Shown here: piece by piece, positions 21,058 through 27,852 of the stretch | Numbering within the stretch: the stretch's first letter is position 1 | How the letters are laid out: each line of letters opens with the position of its first letter | From: a virus | Virus record (IMG/VR): IMGVR_UViG_3300046674_000115 | Span: 1 to 44,860 of that record | Reading direction: 5' to 3' (one strand) | Length of the DNA stretch: 44,860 nucleotides | Notes under the pieces: model-generated | The model's input: only the letters and a program-made list of their open reading frames with translations | The model's database searches: none | Told to the model about the DNA's origin: nothing | Translations under genes and position numbers: made by a program

Positions 21058-21634
21058 CGAAGCCGCCCGATGAACCGCTGTCGTAAGACGAGCTGCTGTC
21101 GCTGTAGCTGAAGCCGCTGTCTGATGACGATGAGTACGAAGGCGACGAATAGCTGTCGCTGTACGACGACGTAGAGTGGGTGTGACCGCTGTCGTTATTG
21201 ATGATCGTGGTTCCGCCGTGGCTATGGCTGTGACCAAGCGCGCTGCCAAGCAGCATACCTGTGGTCAACCCAAGCATCGCGTCGTTACCGCCCGCCGCCA
21301 CAGCTGGTGCGTAGGTGTGCTGATGGTTCACGACGGGGGCAGCGGAGTTGGGCACGTAGCCGCCTCCGTAGCTCCGTGGTGGCACAGTGCGTCCCGTGCT
21401 CATGAAGCTGTCAACTTCGGAGGCCGAAGGCTCCTCGTAACGCTTTGCAGGCGGGTAGGCTTCGTTGGTCTTTGCGGCAAACGCCGCGCGCAACTTCAGC
21501 TCTTCCTCAGCAATCTTGGCTTCCTGACGATCCCGGCGAACCGTTCGGATGTAGGAAAGGATCACCGCCACGATGGCGACGACGAAGAAGGAGAGGATGA
21601 AGAGAAACGGTGTAGAGATATGCAGATGGTGCAT
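21044..21634 (-). CDS. Membrane protein with Ser/Tyr/His-rich low-complexity tail
   Basis: The product is 196 residues. An N-terminal membrane segment (Pro-Phe-Leu-Phe-Ile-Leu-Ser-Phe-Phe-Val-Val-Ala-Ile-Val-Ala-Val) precedes a charged helix (Arg-Arg-Asp-Arg-Gln-Glu-Ala-Lys-Ile-Ala-Glu-Glu). A Gly/Ala segment follows, then a His-rich patch (Gly-His-Ser-His-Ser-His-Gly-Gly), and about 60 residues almost wholly Ser, Tyr, Asp and Gly. The Ser/Gly tail resembles C-termini of bacterial TPM-domain membrane proteins, but that domain is absent. The function is unknown; metal binding or surface interactions are possible. Confidence 0.75.
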   Translation of the reverse strand: MHHLHISTPFLFILSFFVVAIVAVILSYIRTVRRDRQEAKIAEEELKLRAAFAAKTNEAYPPAKRYEEPSASEVDSFMSTGRTVPPRSYGGGYVPNSAAPVVNHQHTYAPAVAAGGNDAMLGLTTGMLLGSALGHSHSHGGTTIINNDSGHTHSTSSYSDSYSSPSYSSSSDSGFSYSDSSSSYDSGSSGGFDASF

Positions 21635-21639
21635 TGGTG

Positions 21640-21696
21640 TCAGTGGCTCAGCAGGAGAACGATGGCGATCAAGATGAAAGCGAATGCGACTTCCAT
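21640..21696 (-). CDS. 18-residue hydrophobic microprotein
   Basis: ATG 21696 overlaps the upstream stop (ATGA), and TGA lies five bases before the next ATG. Nearly all residues are hydrophobic (Ala-Phe-Ala-Phe-Ile-Leu-Ile-Ala-Ile-Val-Leu-Leu-Leu). The next gene has no clear ribosome site, so this ORF could couple its translation. Support is only the operon pattern. Confidence 0.4.
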   Translation of the reverse strand: MEVAFAFILIAIVLLLSH

Positions 21697-21953
21697 CAGA
21701 CGGTCACTAGCCCTTTGATGCGCTCAGCGATTTCAGCGGCCTCTTGAGCCTTGGCCTTCACGGTTGCCTCAGCTTCCGAGAAGAACTCGGACATCTGCTG
21801 GTAATGCACAGCGGCTGCTGCGTGGTCCTTGGCTTCGTCGAACTTGGCCACAGCTGCAGCCTCAAGCTTGTCAACCGTGCTGGTGAAGTTCGCGAGGATT
21901 GCTTCAACGTCGTGCTCGGCTGTGGTGAGCCAAGCGATCAATTTGGAATACAT
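21696..21953 (-). CDS. Hypothetical coiled-coil protein, 85 residues
   Basis: ATG 21953 is used because it overlaps the upstream stop (ATGA); an upstream extension to 21980 lies inside that gene. The product is helical and Ala/Glu-rich with a Leu/Ile periodicity (Asp-Val-Glu-Ala-Ile-Leu-Ala-Asn-Phe, Ala-Gln-Glu-Ala-Ala-Glu-Ile-Ala-Glu). No family is recognised. Confidence 0.7.
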   Translation of the reverse strand: MYSKLIAWLTTAEHDVEAILANFTSTVDKLEAAAVAKFDEAKDHAAAAVHYQQMSEFFSEAEATVKAKAQEAAEIAERIKGLVTV

Positions 21954-22414
21954 CAGTCGTTGTTCCGGTGAGTTGGGCACGTCTTGTAAATCGTGCGCAG
22001 GGTCTCGTTGTCCATCCAGATCAGCTCAGGGTGAGCCGTGGTGCCGTCCCATCCCTTGGAGATTAGGAAGTCACGGACAACTTTGGGGTACTGGTGCCAA
22101 AGCAACCCTGTGCCATCAGGGGAGAACTCGCTCCCGTGTGAGGCAGAGTGGAAGCCTAGGATGGCACGCGGTGTGATACAGACGTCCTCATTGTCTATGA
22201 GGTTGGTGACAAGCGTACACGCGGAGATGCAAGGGCCGTCTATGATGACCTTGCCGCCCGCTTGGCGGATGAGTGTGTACTTGTCGTAGAACTCGGTGAT
22301 GACGCCGCCCGGGTCAAAGGTGATCGTGTAGGCAGCGGGTGCTGGCGAGGCCAAGCAGATGGAAAGGAGGGCCAGAAGGCCCCCCAGGAAGTTGCGCATG
22401 GAAGCGTTAGGCAT
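21953..22414 (-). CDS. Exported ClpP/crotonase-like protein with signal peptide
   Basis: The product is 153 residues. An N-terminal signal peptide is evident (Arg7, a Leu-rich core, cleavage near Ala-Pro-Ala-Ala at 25-28). Val-Ile-Ile-Asp-Gly-Pro-Cys-Ile-Ser64-Ala-Cys-Thr and Ala-Ile-Leu-Gly-Phe-His89-Ser-Ala match the Ser and His regions of the predicted periplasmic family related to ClpP serine proteases (COG3904-like), recognised from memory. The third catalytic residue is not obvious. Three Cys in the core and one near the C-terminus could form disulphides in the periplasm. A phage-encoded periplasmic enzyme in the middle operon is unusual. ATG 22399 is an alternative start. Confidence 0.72.
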   Translation of the reverse strand: MPNASMRNFLGGLLALLSICLASPAPAAYTITFDPGGVITEFYDKYTLIRQAGGKVIIDGPCISACTLVTNLIDNEDVCITPRAILGFHSASHGSEFSPDGTGLLWHQYPKVVRDFLISKGWDGTTAHPELIWMDNETLRTIYKTCPTHRNND

Positions 22415-22790
22415 CAGTCGCCAGAGGGAACGCTTCGTCGATGACAGCTGGGTTCAGCTGGTACTTCTCCGCGAGACGCCGCGCACGGCCTACAAACGCG
22501 AATGGGTCCGTGAGGCCGCTGTTGTTGAAGAAGAAGTCATGAGCGTCCTGAAGGTCCATCAGGAGATCAGTATGCGGACGCAGGCCGTCGAGAGCTGAAT
22601 ACGAATGCAACACCTTGCGGATGTGCGTTCCTTCCATTTCTGGTTGGTAAACGTCATCCGGTATCAGGTGTCCAGCGGCACACTTGGAGCCATCAGGAGC
22701 ACGATAGGCACACTTGATGCCGTCCATGGCGGGCTTGCCCTGAATACCCAGAGCGCGAACAACGGTGTCGAAGATTTCTTGCTGTGTCAT
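22407..22790 (-). CDS. Conserved phage protein, 127 residues
   Basis: The segment Ile-Lys-Cys-Ala-Tyr-Arg-Ala-Pro-Asp-Gly-Ser-Lys-Cys-Ala-Ala-Gly-His-Leu-Ile-Pro is a motif I recognise in many phage proteins of unknown role. Two Cys and a His could bind metal. A helical region follows with Leu-Met-Asp-Leu-Gln-Asp-Ala-His-Asp. It overlaps the exported protein gene by eight bases. Confidence 0.78.
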   Translation of the reverse strand: MTQQEIFDTVVRALGIQGKPAMDGIKCAYRAPDGSKCAAGHLIPDDVYQPEMEGTHIRKVLHSYSALDGLRPHTDLLMDLQDAHDFFFNNSGLTDPFAFVGRARRLAEKYQLNPAVIDEAFPLATDA

Positions 22791-22796
22791 TGAAGC

Positions 22797-22964
22797 TTAT
22801 CCCTTGTTGTTGGCCCGATAGGCCTTCATGAACTCACGGTGAAACTGGCGGCGCTGATCCTTGGACATCCGGTAGAGGTCAAAGGTGATCGGGTTGCCCT
22901 TGGCGTCCTTCACGGTCACGTCCCAGCGAGACGCACCCATGTGGATGATGACGTTCGATTTCAT
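22797..22964 (-). CDS. Hypothetical basic 55-residue protein
   Basis: ATG 22964 overlaps the upstream stop (ATGA) and TAA precedes the next ATG by six bases. The product has a beta-hairpin-like start (Val-Ile-Ile-His-Met-Gly-Ala-Ser-Arg-Trp-Asp-Val-Thr-Val) and a very basic helical end (Lys-Asp-Gln-Arg-Arg-Gln-Phe-His-Arg-Glu-Phe). Nucleic acid binding is possible. No family is named. Confidence 0.65.
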   Translation of the reverse strand: MKSNVIIHMGASRWDVTVKDAKGNPITFDLYRMSKDQRRQFHREFMKAYRANNKG

Positions 22965-23314
22965 GCTGCTTCTCGCTCCTTGAGGGCGTCCGGCTGATTG
23001 CGCAGAGCCACGAGTTTTTCGATGTCGTAGTGAGGGTCAAAGACTGAGACGTCGCGATACTTGAACAGCTCGCGGGTCTCGTGTTCGATTGCGGCCATGG
23101 TGGCCATGAAGGCCGTCTGGACCACTTCGCCGTCCGTCATGTGAGTTGACAGACGCCACTTGCGGCTGCTCCAGCTCATGTCGGCCCCTGTCACGTTGCA
23201 CGTCCCCTTGCAGTCAATCTGCAGGTAGAAGTGACCGTCGTGGCGCAGGACGTATTCGAAGCCGGGGTAGCTGATGCGACGAAGGATGTTCTGGAAATCA
23301 ACTTCGGACTTCAT
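22961..23314 (-). CDS. Hypothetical protein, 117 residues
   Basis: ATG 23314 is the start: AGGAA lies upstream, and the frame before it is inside the neighbour and reads as a shadow. The middle has Phe-Tyr-Leu-Gln-Ile-Asp-Cys-Lys-Gly-Thr-Cys-Asn-Val and Trp-Ser-Ser-Arg-Lys-Trp-Arg-Leu-Ser, suggesting a small beta sheet, and the end is helical (Ala-Ala-Ile-Glu-His-Glu-Thr-Arg-Glu-Leu). No family is recognised. Confidence 0.72.
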   Translation of the reverse strand: MKSEVDFQNILRRISYPGFEYVLRHDGHFYLQIDCKGTCNVTGADMSWSSRKWRLSTHMTDGEVVQTAFMATMAAIEHETRELFKYRDVSVFDPHYDIEKLVALRNQPDALKEREAA

Positions 23315-23316
23315 GA

Positions 23317-23490
23317 TCACGGGTTCCTGTTGAGGCATGTGAACTTGATGGGGTAGTAGCGGTCTGACAGCGCGGAGACCTGTGCTCCTGCAGTGTCGCA
23401 GGCGGCTTTGGTGGTGAAGCCTTCCTGCTTGGTGACGTTCCAACCTTGGACTGATCCGCCCATGAGGGTTGCGATGATCAGGACGTACAT
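23317..23490 (-). CDS. Small probable exported protein, 57 residues
   Basis: ATG 23490 is one base after the upstream stop. The first 15 residues (Tyr-Val-Leu-Ile-Ile-Ala-Thr-Leu-Met-Gly-Gly-Ser) look like a signal peptide lacking basic residues. Two Cys remain after it, which could form a disulphide. The function is unknown. Confidence 0.65.
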   Translation of the reverse strand: MYVLIIATLMGGSVQGWNVTKQEGFTTKAACDTAGAQVSALSDRYYPIKFTCLNRNP

Positions 23491-23491
23491 A

Positions 23492-23848
23492 TTACTTGCC
23501 ACGCCCGTAGTAGAACTGACCAAGCAGAGCATCGCGCTCGGCAATCGGCGTCACCGCAAGAATGGTGAGTATGCTCTTCCACTGGTCACCCCAGAGCTTC
23601 TGGGCAACGTCGGTGTCGAAGATGAGCGTGTCGGCGCTCGGTACTTCCTCGACGAACGTGTAGGTGAAGCCATCTGGCCGCTTGTCCTCGACCTGATAGA
23701 CAAGGTGGTGGCCGCAGATCACATCAGTGACCCCGTAGGCCTCACGGATGATCGCCTTATACAGATCGGCGTTCTCGCCGTTCCGGTCGTTCTCGTAGGG
23801 GCCTTCAAGCTTGATGCCAGTAGGCGTGAAGTCAGTACGTGTGGACAT
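23492..23848 (-). CDS. Hypothetical protein, 118 residues
   Basis: ATG 23848 has AAGGA eight bases upstream, a stronger ribosome site than most genes here. The product is a mixed alpha/beta protein with Asp-Val-Ile-Cys-Gly-His-His-Leu-Val-Tyr-Gln-Val and Asp-Thr-Leu-Ile-Phe-Asp-Thr-Asp-Val-Ala. Similar proteins seem widespread in phages, but I cannot assign a role. Confidence 0.75.
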   Translation of the reverse strand: MSTRTDFTPTGIKLEGPYENDRNGENADLYKAIIREAYGVTDVICGHHLVYQVEDKRPDGFTYTFVEEVPSADTLIFDTDVAQKLWGDQWKSILTILAVTPIAERDALLGQFYYGRGK

Positions 23849-23964
23849 GGGTCATCCTTTGTCTCTCAGGTGGGTCTCAGCGGATTGTTGGGTGATGGGC
23901 GGGTCTCTCCCCGCGTGTCACGATTTCACTCGTCGCCACAGGCGCTACCCGTGGATGCCTAGAA
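23849..23964. other. Intergenic gap inside the minus-strand operon
   Basis: This 116-base gap breaks an otherwise overlapping operon. It holds a short hairpin (GCGGG 23899-23903 with CCCGC 23910-23914) and the ribosome site of the next gene. The upstream end is free for a promoter, but no convincing -35/-10 pair was seen on the minus strand. Confidence 0.5.
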
Positions 23965-24084
23965 TTACTTGCGCAGTCGGTCGGCAATCTTGATGTGCCG
24001 CACGTAGGTCTCGTAGTCACGCTTGCGGTAGGCCTTCAGAGCCAAGGTTGCGTGCCAGTCAGCTACACGGTCGATCACGGTCAT
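23965..24084 (-). CDS. 39-residue basic protein
   Basis: ATG 24084 overlaps the upstream stop (ATGA). The product is helical and basic (Ala-Tyr-Arg-Lys-Arg-Asp-Tyr-Glu-Thr-Tyr-Val-Arg-His-Ile-Lys-Ile). No family is recognised. The 116-base gap follows. Confidence 0.55.
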   Translation of the reverse strand: MTVIDRVADWHATLALKAYRKRDYETYVRHIKIADRLRK

Positions 24085-24251
24085 GAATGCCTCTTGAGAT
24101 GTTCTGCGTTGAGCGCATTGGCGAGAGCCAAGGCTTCGTCGTTGGTGATTTCATCGGTCACAAGATGCTCCGTACAAACGACAACGGACCCACGAGGGGT
24201 CCGATTGACGATGTAGGGTTTACCTGTGCGCCGATAGGGCGCGTGTGGCAT
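24081..24251 (-). CDS. Hypothetical 56-residue protein
   Basis: ATG 24251 overlaps the upstream stop (ATGA) and the stop overlaps the next ATG. Arg-Arg-Thr-Gly-Lys-Pro-Tyr-Ile-Val-Asn-Arg-Thr-Pro-Arg-Gly-Ser-Val-Val-Val-Cys forms a likely beta-hairpin, followed by a helix rich in Ala, Leu and Asn. No family is recognised. Confidence 0.6.
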   Translation of the reverse strand: MPHAPYRRTGKPYIVNRTPRGSVVVCTEHLVTDEITNDEALALANALNAEHLKRHS

Positions 24252-24415
24252 CAGTGTACGTGCTCCAAGCTCTGACGAAGGCGCGTTTCCAGCTCAGCGG
24301 TGTCAACACCCTGAGACTGCAGCTGGGCAACCACAGCAGCGGGCGGCGTCTGCCCATTCAACACAGCAGCACGGAAGGTGCGATGTGGCGACGAATGTTT
24401 AACTTGGTATTCCAT
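24251..24415 (-). CDS. Hypothetical 54-residue protein
   Basis: ATG 24415 is chosen for its TAATG overlap; an extended frame to 24457 lies in the upstream gene. The product starts Glu-Tyr-Gln-Val-Lys-His-Ser-Ser-Pro-His-Arg-Thr-Phe and ends in a helix with Glu-Leu-Glu-Thr-Arg-Leu-Arg-Gln-Ser-Leu. No family is recognised. Confidence 0.6.
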   Translation of the reverse strand: MEYQVKHSSPHRTFRAAVLNGQTPPAAVVAQLQSQGVDTAELETRLRQSLEHVH

Positions 24416-24615
24416 TAGTTCGTACCTTCCTCTGGTGTTTGATTGTAGTAGGCCCACTGATCCGCAGCGAACTCAGCGACTGTTTCCGACCGCTTCTGAT
24501 CGGTCGCGCGATTGAAGAACCTCAGGCGTCCGTCAGCTTCCGAGAAGGAGCTGTCTGCGGTTACCCTCTCGGAAACCTTGGGTCCGTTTCTGAATGTTAC
24601 GATCCATGTGGCCAT
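24415..24615 (-). CDS. Hypothetical 66-residue protein
   Basis: ATG 24615 overlaps the upstream stop (ATGA). Trp-Ile-Val-Thr-Phe-Arg-Asn and Arg-Leu-Arg-Phe-Phe-Asn-Arg suggest beta strands, followed by a helical acidic end (Val-Ala-Glu-Phe-Ala-Ala-Asp-Gln-Trp). No family is recognised. Confidence 0.65.
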   Translation of the reverse strand: MATWIVTFRNGPKVSERVTADSSFSEADGRLRFFNRATDQKRSETVAEFAADQWAYYNQTPEEGTN

Positions 24616-24818
24616 CAGTGTCCCTCCGTGTCTGTTACGACAGTGATGAAGGAGAAGATGACCATGACGCCTCCGATGAGGGCGTACATTCCGTGGCCCT
24701 CAACGAGGACGGCCACGAAGTAGGCGATGTGTGCGCACCCATGGGACGTGTGGAACGCCTTGGAATGCGCGGTGCTGAGCAAGCGCGTCTTGTCGATTGG
24801 TCGTTTGAACAGACGCAT
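24615..24818 (-). CDS. 67-residue membrane protein
   Basis: ATG 24818 lies three bases after the upstream stop. A basic N-terminus precedes two hydrophobic segments (Ala-His-Ile-Ala-Tyr-Phe-Val-Ala-Val-Leu-Val, and Ala-Leu-Ile-Gly-Gly-Val-Met-Val-Ile-Phe-Ser-Phe-Ile). The function is unknown. Confidence 0.65.
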   Translation of the reverse strand: MRLFKRPIDKTRLLSTAHSKAFHTSHGCAHIAYFVAVLVEGHGMYALIGGVMVIFSFITVVTDTEGH

Positions 24819-24821
24819 TGA

Positions 24822-24977
24822 CTAATTGGCCTTCTCAGAGAGAAGTTCGATAGCGCGAACGCACAGAAGCATCCCGCCTTCCGAGATCATGTTCACCGCA
24901 GCCTTGGACGCCTCTACGGCTGCAGGATCAGTGATCTTGCCCTCGTCGATGAGAGCTCGGATGAACTTAGCCGACAA
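24822..24977 (-). CDS. Small helical protein downstream of RNA polymerase, start uncertain
   Basis: The frame ending at TAG 24822 reads as a convincing helical protein (Lys-Phe-Ile-Arg-Ala-Leu-Ile-Asp-Glu-Gly-Lys-Ile-Thr-Asp-Pro-Ala-Ala-Val). It has no ATG before the protein-like part; the ATG at 25033 is out of frame and reads as nonsense. TTG 24977, with GAGG eight bases upstream, is the best start (51 residues). The protein-like frame reaches back to 25040, in frame with the RNA polymerase and separated from it only by one TAA. Leaky readthrough or a rarer start codon is therefore possible. Confidence 0.55.
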   Translation of the reverse strand: MSAKFIRALIDEGKITDPAAVEASKAAVNMISEGGMLLCVRAIELLSEKAN

Positions 24978-25040
24978 CGTAAGACCCTCGACGGCCTTTG
25001 AGGCCAGCTCTTCGAAGGAATTGATGGGGACATTGGGGAA

Positions 25041-27593
25041 TTAAGCGAAGGCGTATTTTGCATCTAAAATCTCCGATAAGTTGAGGGTGCCGTACATCGG
25101 CAGTTCGGGTAGCTTGGAATGTGACGCCTCGGTGAGGTCTGCTTTGGCGGATGCCAGCAGTTCAGCGAGAACGTCGTGCGTGACGTACATATCCAGGAAT
25201 TGCTCCCGGATGATTTGGTTGAACCTAGTCGCGCGTGATGGAAGACAGCCGAAGCTATCGTGCACCGTTGCGATGTCGGGGATACCTTCGTCCGCCGAAG
25301 CGGCCACAGTCAGCAGCAAGTGTGCGGCGTCGTGTGAGTGAACGAAGTTAGGAGCAATGCCAGCTGCGGCCTTGTCCTTTGAGATGAGATGTTCGTAGCC
25401 ATCGGCCACCTTCATCTGCATCCTACGCTTGACGCCCTTGTCGTAGCACCACAGCTCGATTACTTCCGTCGTGCTGTCGTGGTATCGGTTGATGCAGGGC
25501 AGGCCAGCAGGGCTAGTCCAACGAAGGGGCTTACCTTCATGGGCCATCACCTTTGCGAGCTTCTGCATGAACTCCATTGCTTCTGCAGGAAGCCTAACGA
25601 CGTCCTTGATTGCAGCTAACGTGCGCTTGGCAAGGTAGCGGCTGCTCAGACGCCACTCGTCATCGGTCTCACCGAACGGGTGTTCCTGCAGTTCACCTTT
25701 GAGCCACTTAAGCTCCAAGGGCTCCATGGTGTCTTCGAAGTGCTGCTCAGACATGCCAAACTCTTTTGACGAGTAGGCAAACGTCATCACGTTACGCTTC
25801 ACTAGGCTCCGATCGACACCGTAGGACAGAGCGATAGCCGCCAACTTCTTGATGGGGGCGATAGTCTTACGATCAGGCTTGTCATCATCAGCTTTGCCAA
25901 ACAGTTCTTCACTGCTCAGGTCTTCTGTGATGCGTTCCTTATCGAGGTCCGCAACGGTCTGATACACATCCGCTGGGATTTCGTTGTTCGTCAGGTTGAC
26001 CAAGGCCCCCTCTGGAGCCCGGGTCATCGCTGCGAGATGCTGAAGTCCACTGCATGAACCGTCGAACGACACAGGCAGATGACACACATGGTTTGAGGGG
26101 CCGACTTCCAGTGCAGTTACCAGTTCGCGGCACGCCGCTAAGAACAGAAAAGGCGCATCGGCCTCCGTCCATCCCGTGTTGTAGAGAGGACGCTTCACGT
26201 AGTCCGTCATCAGCTCCAGATTGTCGTCGCACCATTTGATACGCTCCTCCATTGGACGCTTGCTGACCTTGCCGAAGTCACCGCAGTTCGCCGTGTGAAT
26301 CTTCAGCCACTCGATACCTTCGTCACCGATGGTTTCCCCATTGGCGAAAAGGAACATCGCGCGCACTCGATCCTCACGTTGGAAGTTGAAGTGCGTGAGG
26401 CTGTAGACACGGCCACGCCAATCCATATTCATTGGGCAATAGAACTGCTCGACGACGGACTGCCGCTTGGCGACTTCCATGTCTTCGGAGAACTGGAAGC
26501 GTTCGGACACCAGCGAGCGGTTGGCGCGCTTGATGCCACGAATGGTCTTGCTGAGAAGACGGCGCTCCTCGACGCTCAGCGCAGAGAAGTCTTCCGACGA
26601 TAGGCGCTCAGGAACAGGCAGGGGCTTCTGCGACGGAAGGCCATCGACGTTGATGTTGCGGTCGTAGCATTCCTGGATGATGTCCATGATCCACGTGTTG
26701 ATCACGAACGGCACCGACTGCAGCGTGTTGATAGCCCGCAGGGTAGGGGCCATCGTTCCCGACTTCATCGCGTGCTTGGCTGCACTGATGATGTCCTTGT
26801 GACCCGTCCGCAGGAGCTGGGCTCGTGCAACGGTGCGGTCATCCTCAGCCACACGGGCAAAGAAGTGGCCCCAATCCGCAGGGCGCTCGGTGCGCGGCTG
26901 ATACACAGGGCTCTTAACGACAGCCTCAGCCATCGCGGCCTCAGCCATGGCCTCACCGCCGTCCGTCAGGGTCCATTCGCGGGTCCCACGGTGCCCTTGG
27001 GGTTCCGTGAGCTGGAACACGTCAGGAAGGCATTCGAGCAGGACATTCATGCCCCACTGGCCAGCGTGCGCCAGCATACCTTCCGTCCAGTCCGCCAGAG
27101 TGAACCCGGCGTCAGCTGCGGCCTTCTTGGCGACAGCCTTGCGGACCTCTACGGAACCGAAGCTCTCCTTGACCCGCTTGTTGATCTTGCCAGCGAGCTT
27201 CTTGTCGGTCTGCAGGAGCTTGAAGGCGAAGCATTCATCGTTGATGGCTTCACCGATTCGCAGCACGGCAACCGTGTGGTTCCCTTGGATTGCCACAGCA
27301 TGAAGGCCCGACTGCAGGATACACAGGGCCAGCACTTCGGGACGGAGCTGCCTAAGCAGGCGCTCAATCTTGAACTCCATGCTCTGGGGGCGACCACGAG
27401 GCCCTGAGAGCTTCGCTATTACGGTCTCGGTGACCTTGGCATGGTAGTTTGCCGTAATGGTCATTCCACCAACGGTCGCACCAAAGCCAACATTGGTCTC
27501 GGCGCGTTCCTTGAGCTTGTCCTGTTTGGCCTGAGCCTTGATCAGCTCGACGTGAGCAACATTGGGAACATTGGTAATCACTGGGTTGTCCAT
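25041..27593 (-). CDS. Single-subunit DNA-dependent RNA polymerase, T7 type
   Basis: The product is 850 residues (T7 gp1 has 883). Catalytic elements are all present: Phe-Asp511-Gly-Ser-Cys-Ser-Gly-Leu-Gln-His (T7 Asp537), Lys599-Arg-Asn-Val-Met-Thr-Phe-Ala-Tyr607 (T7 Lys631 and Tyr639, the same eight-residue spacing), and Val-His-Asp779-Ser-Phe-Gly (T7 Asp812). It would transcribe the late plus-strand operon from promoters with their own specificity; one SP6-like candidate lies near 33.2 kb. AAAGGA lies about 10 bases before the ATG. Its upstream region holds candidate operator and attP arm repeats. Confidence 0.96.
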   Translation of the reverse strand: MDNPVITNVPNVAHVELIKAQAKQDKLKERAETNVGFGATVGGMTITANYHAKVTETVIAKLSGPRGRPQSMEFKIERLLRQLRPEVLALCILQSGLHAVAIQGNHTVAVLRIGEAINDECFAFKLLQTDKKLAGKINKRVKESFGSVEVRKAVAKKAAADAGFTLADWTEGMLAHAGQWGMNVLLECLPDVFQLTEPQGHRGTREWTLTDGGEAMAEAAMAEAVVKSPVYQPRTERPADWGHFFARVAEDDRTVARAQLLRTGHKDIISAAKHAMKSGTMAPTLRAINTLQSVPFVINTWIMDIIQECYDRNINVDGLPSQKPLPVPERLSSEDFSALSVEERRLLSKTIRGIKRANRSLVSERFQFSEDMEVAKRQSVVEQFYCPMNMDWRGRVYSLTHFNFQREDRVRAMFLFANGETIGDEGIEWLKIHTANCGDFGKVSKRPMEERIKWCDDNLELMTDYVKRPLYNTGWTEADAPFLFLAACRELVTALEVGPSNHVCHLPVSFDGSCSGLQHLAAMTRAPEGALVNLTNNEIPADVYQTVADLDKERITEDLSSEELFGKADDDKPDRKTIAPIKKLAAIALSYGVDRSLVKRNVMTFAYSSKEFGMSEQHFEDTMEPLELKWLKGELQEHPFGETDDEWRLSSRYLAKRTLAAIKDVVRLPAEAMEFMQKLAKVMAHEGKPLRWTSPAGLPCINRYHDSTTEVIELWCYDKGVKRRMQMKVADGYEHLISKDKAAAGIAPNFVHSHDAAHLLLTVAASADEGIPDIATVHDSFGCLPSRATRFNQIIREQFLDMYVTHDVLAELLASAKADLTEASHSKLPELPMYGTLNLSEILDAKYAFA

Positions 27594-27688
27594 CTGGGGA
27601 CGGTCCTTTCCGAAGCGGCTCTCTGGTGAAGGTCAGGGTGTTTGGTCGGTAAGTGTTTGATATTTCAGAAACTGTGTCCGATTTGACC

Positions 27689-27775
27689 TAGTTTCCGATT
27701 AGTCAGGAAATGGTCCAAGAAAAGGCCGCACAAAGCGACCTGTTCGTTCTCTATAGGGATGAAATTTTAGTTTCC
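27689..27775 (+). repeat. Two TAGTTTCC repeats beside attP (possible integrase arm sites)
   Basis: TAGTTTCC occurs at 27689-27696 and 27768-27775. The second copy extends to ATTTTAGTTTCC, a 12-mer that recurs inverted at 32480-32491 in the early promoter region. Short direct repeats flanking an attachment core are typical of integrase arm-type sites, but a repressor or promoter role is also possible. Confidence 0.4.
27751..27756 (-). promoter_or_regulatory. CTATAG palindrome, possible phage polymerase promoter core
   Basis: CTATAG resembles the -4 to +1 core of T7 and SP6 promoters. On the minus strand it reads CCCTATAGAGAAC, pointing towards the RNA polymerase and replication genes; on the plus strand it reads TCTCTATAGGGATG. 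The upstream specificity bases do not clearly match the 33.2-kb candidate, so this is a weak call. Confidence 0.3.
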
Positions 27776-27796
27776 AATAGGGAAAGGTTACTTATT

Positions 27797-27839
27797 CGGT
27801 TTTCAAGACCGCTGCCTTAAACCACTCGGCCACCTTTCC
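27797..27839 (-). other. Putative attP core: 5' half of a tRNA-Ser(UGA) gene
   Basis: On the minus strand bases 27839-27797 read as the first 42-43 positions of tRNA-Ser. The parts are an acceptor 5' strand GGAAAGG, the D-arm GCCGAGTGGTTTAAGGC, then an anticodon arm with loop CTTGAAA (anticodon TGA). The match to a tRNA stops inside the 3' strand of the anticodon stem (ACCG then A instead of the paired C). No variable arm or T-arm follows. The CCTTTCC at 27781-27787 could pair with the acceptor strand but leaves a 59-base molecule, so this is not a working tRNA. Next to an integrase gene it is best read as the attachment core matching a host tRNA gene. Confidence 0.82.
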
Positions 27840-27852
27840 GTAGAAACCTCTG

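Noticed and set aside
25031-25033. ATG start for the gene after the RNA polymerase
   Set aside because: Its frame gives a Ser/Arg/Pro-rich 39-codon product and ends inside the protein-like frame; it is the wrong frame.
26772-27407. 211-codon plus-strand ORF opposite the RNA polymerase gene
   Set aside because: It is antisense to a clearly conserved gene, lacks a ribosome site and has no protein-like motifs.
27781-27839. A complete functional tRNA
   Set aside because: Although the ends can pair (GGAAAGG/CCTTTCC), the T-arm and variable arm are absent and the anticodon stem is broken at its base; an attP remnant explains it better.
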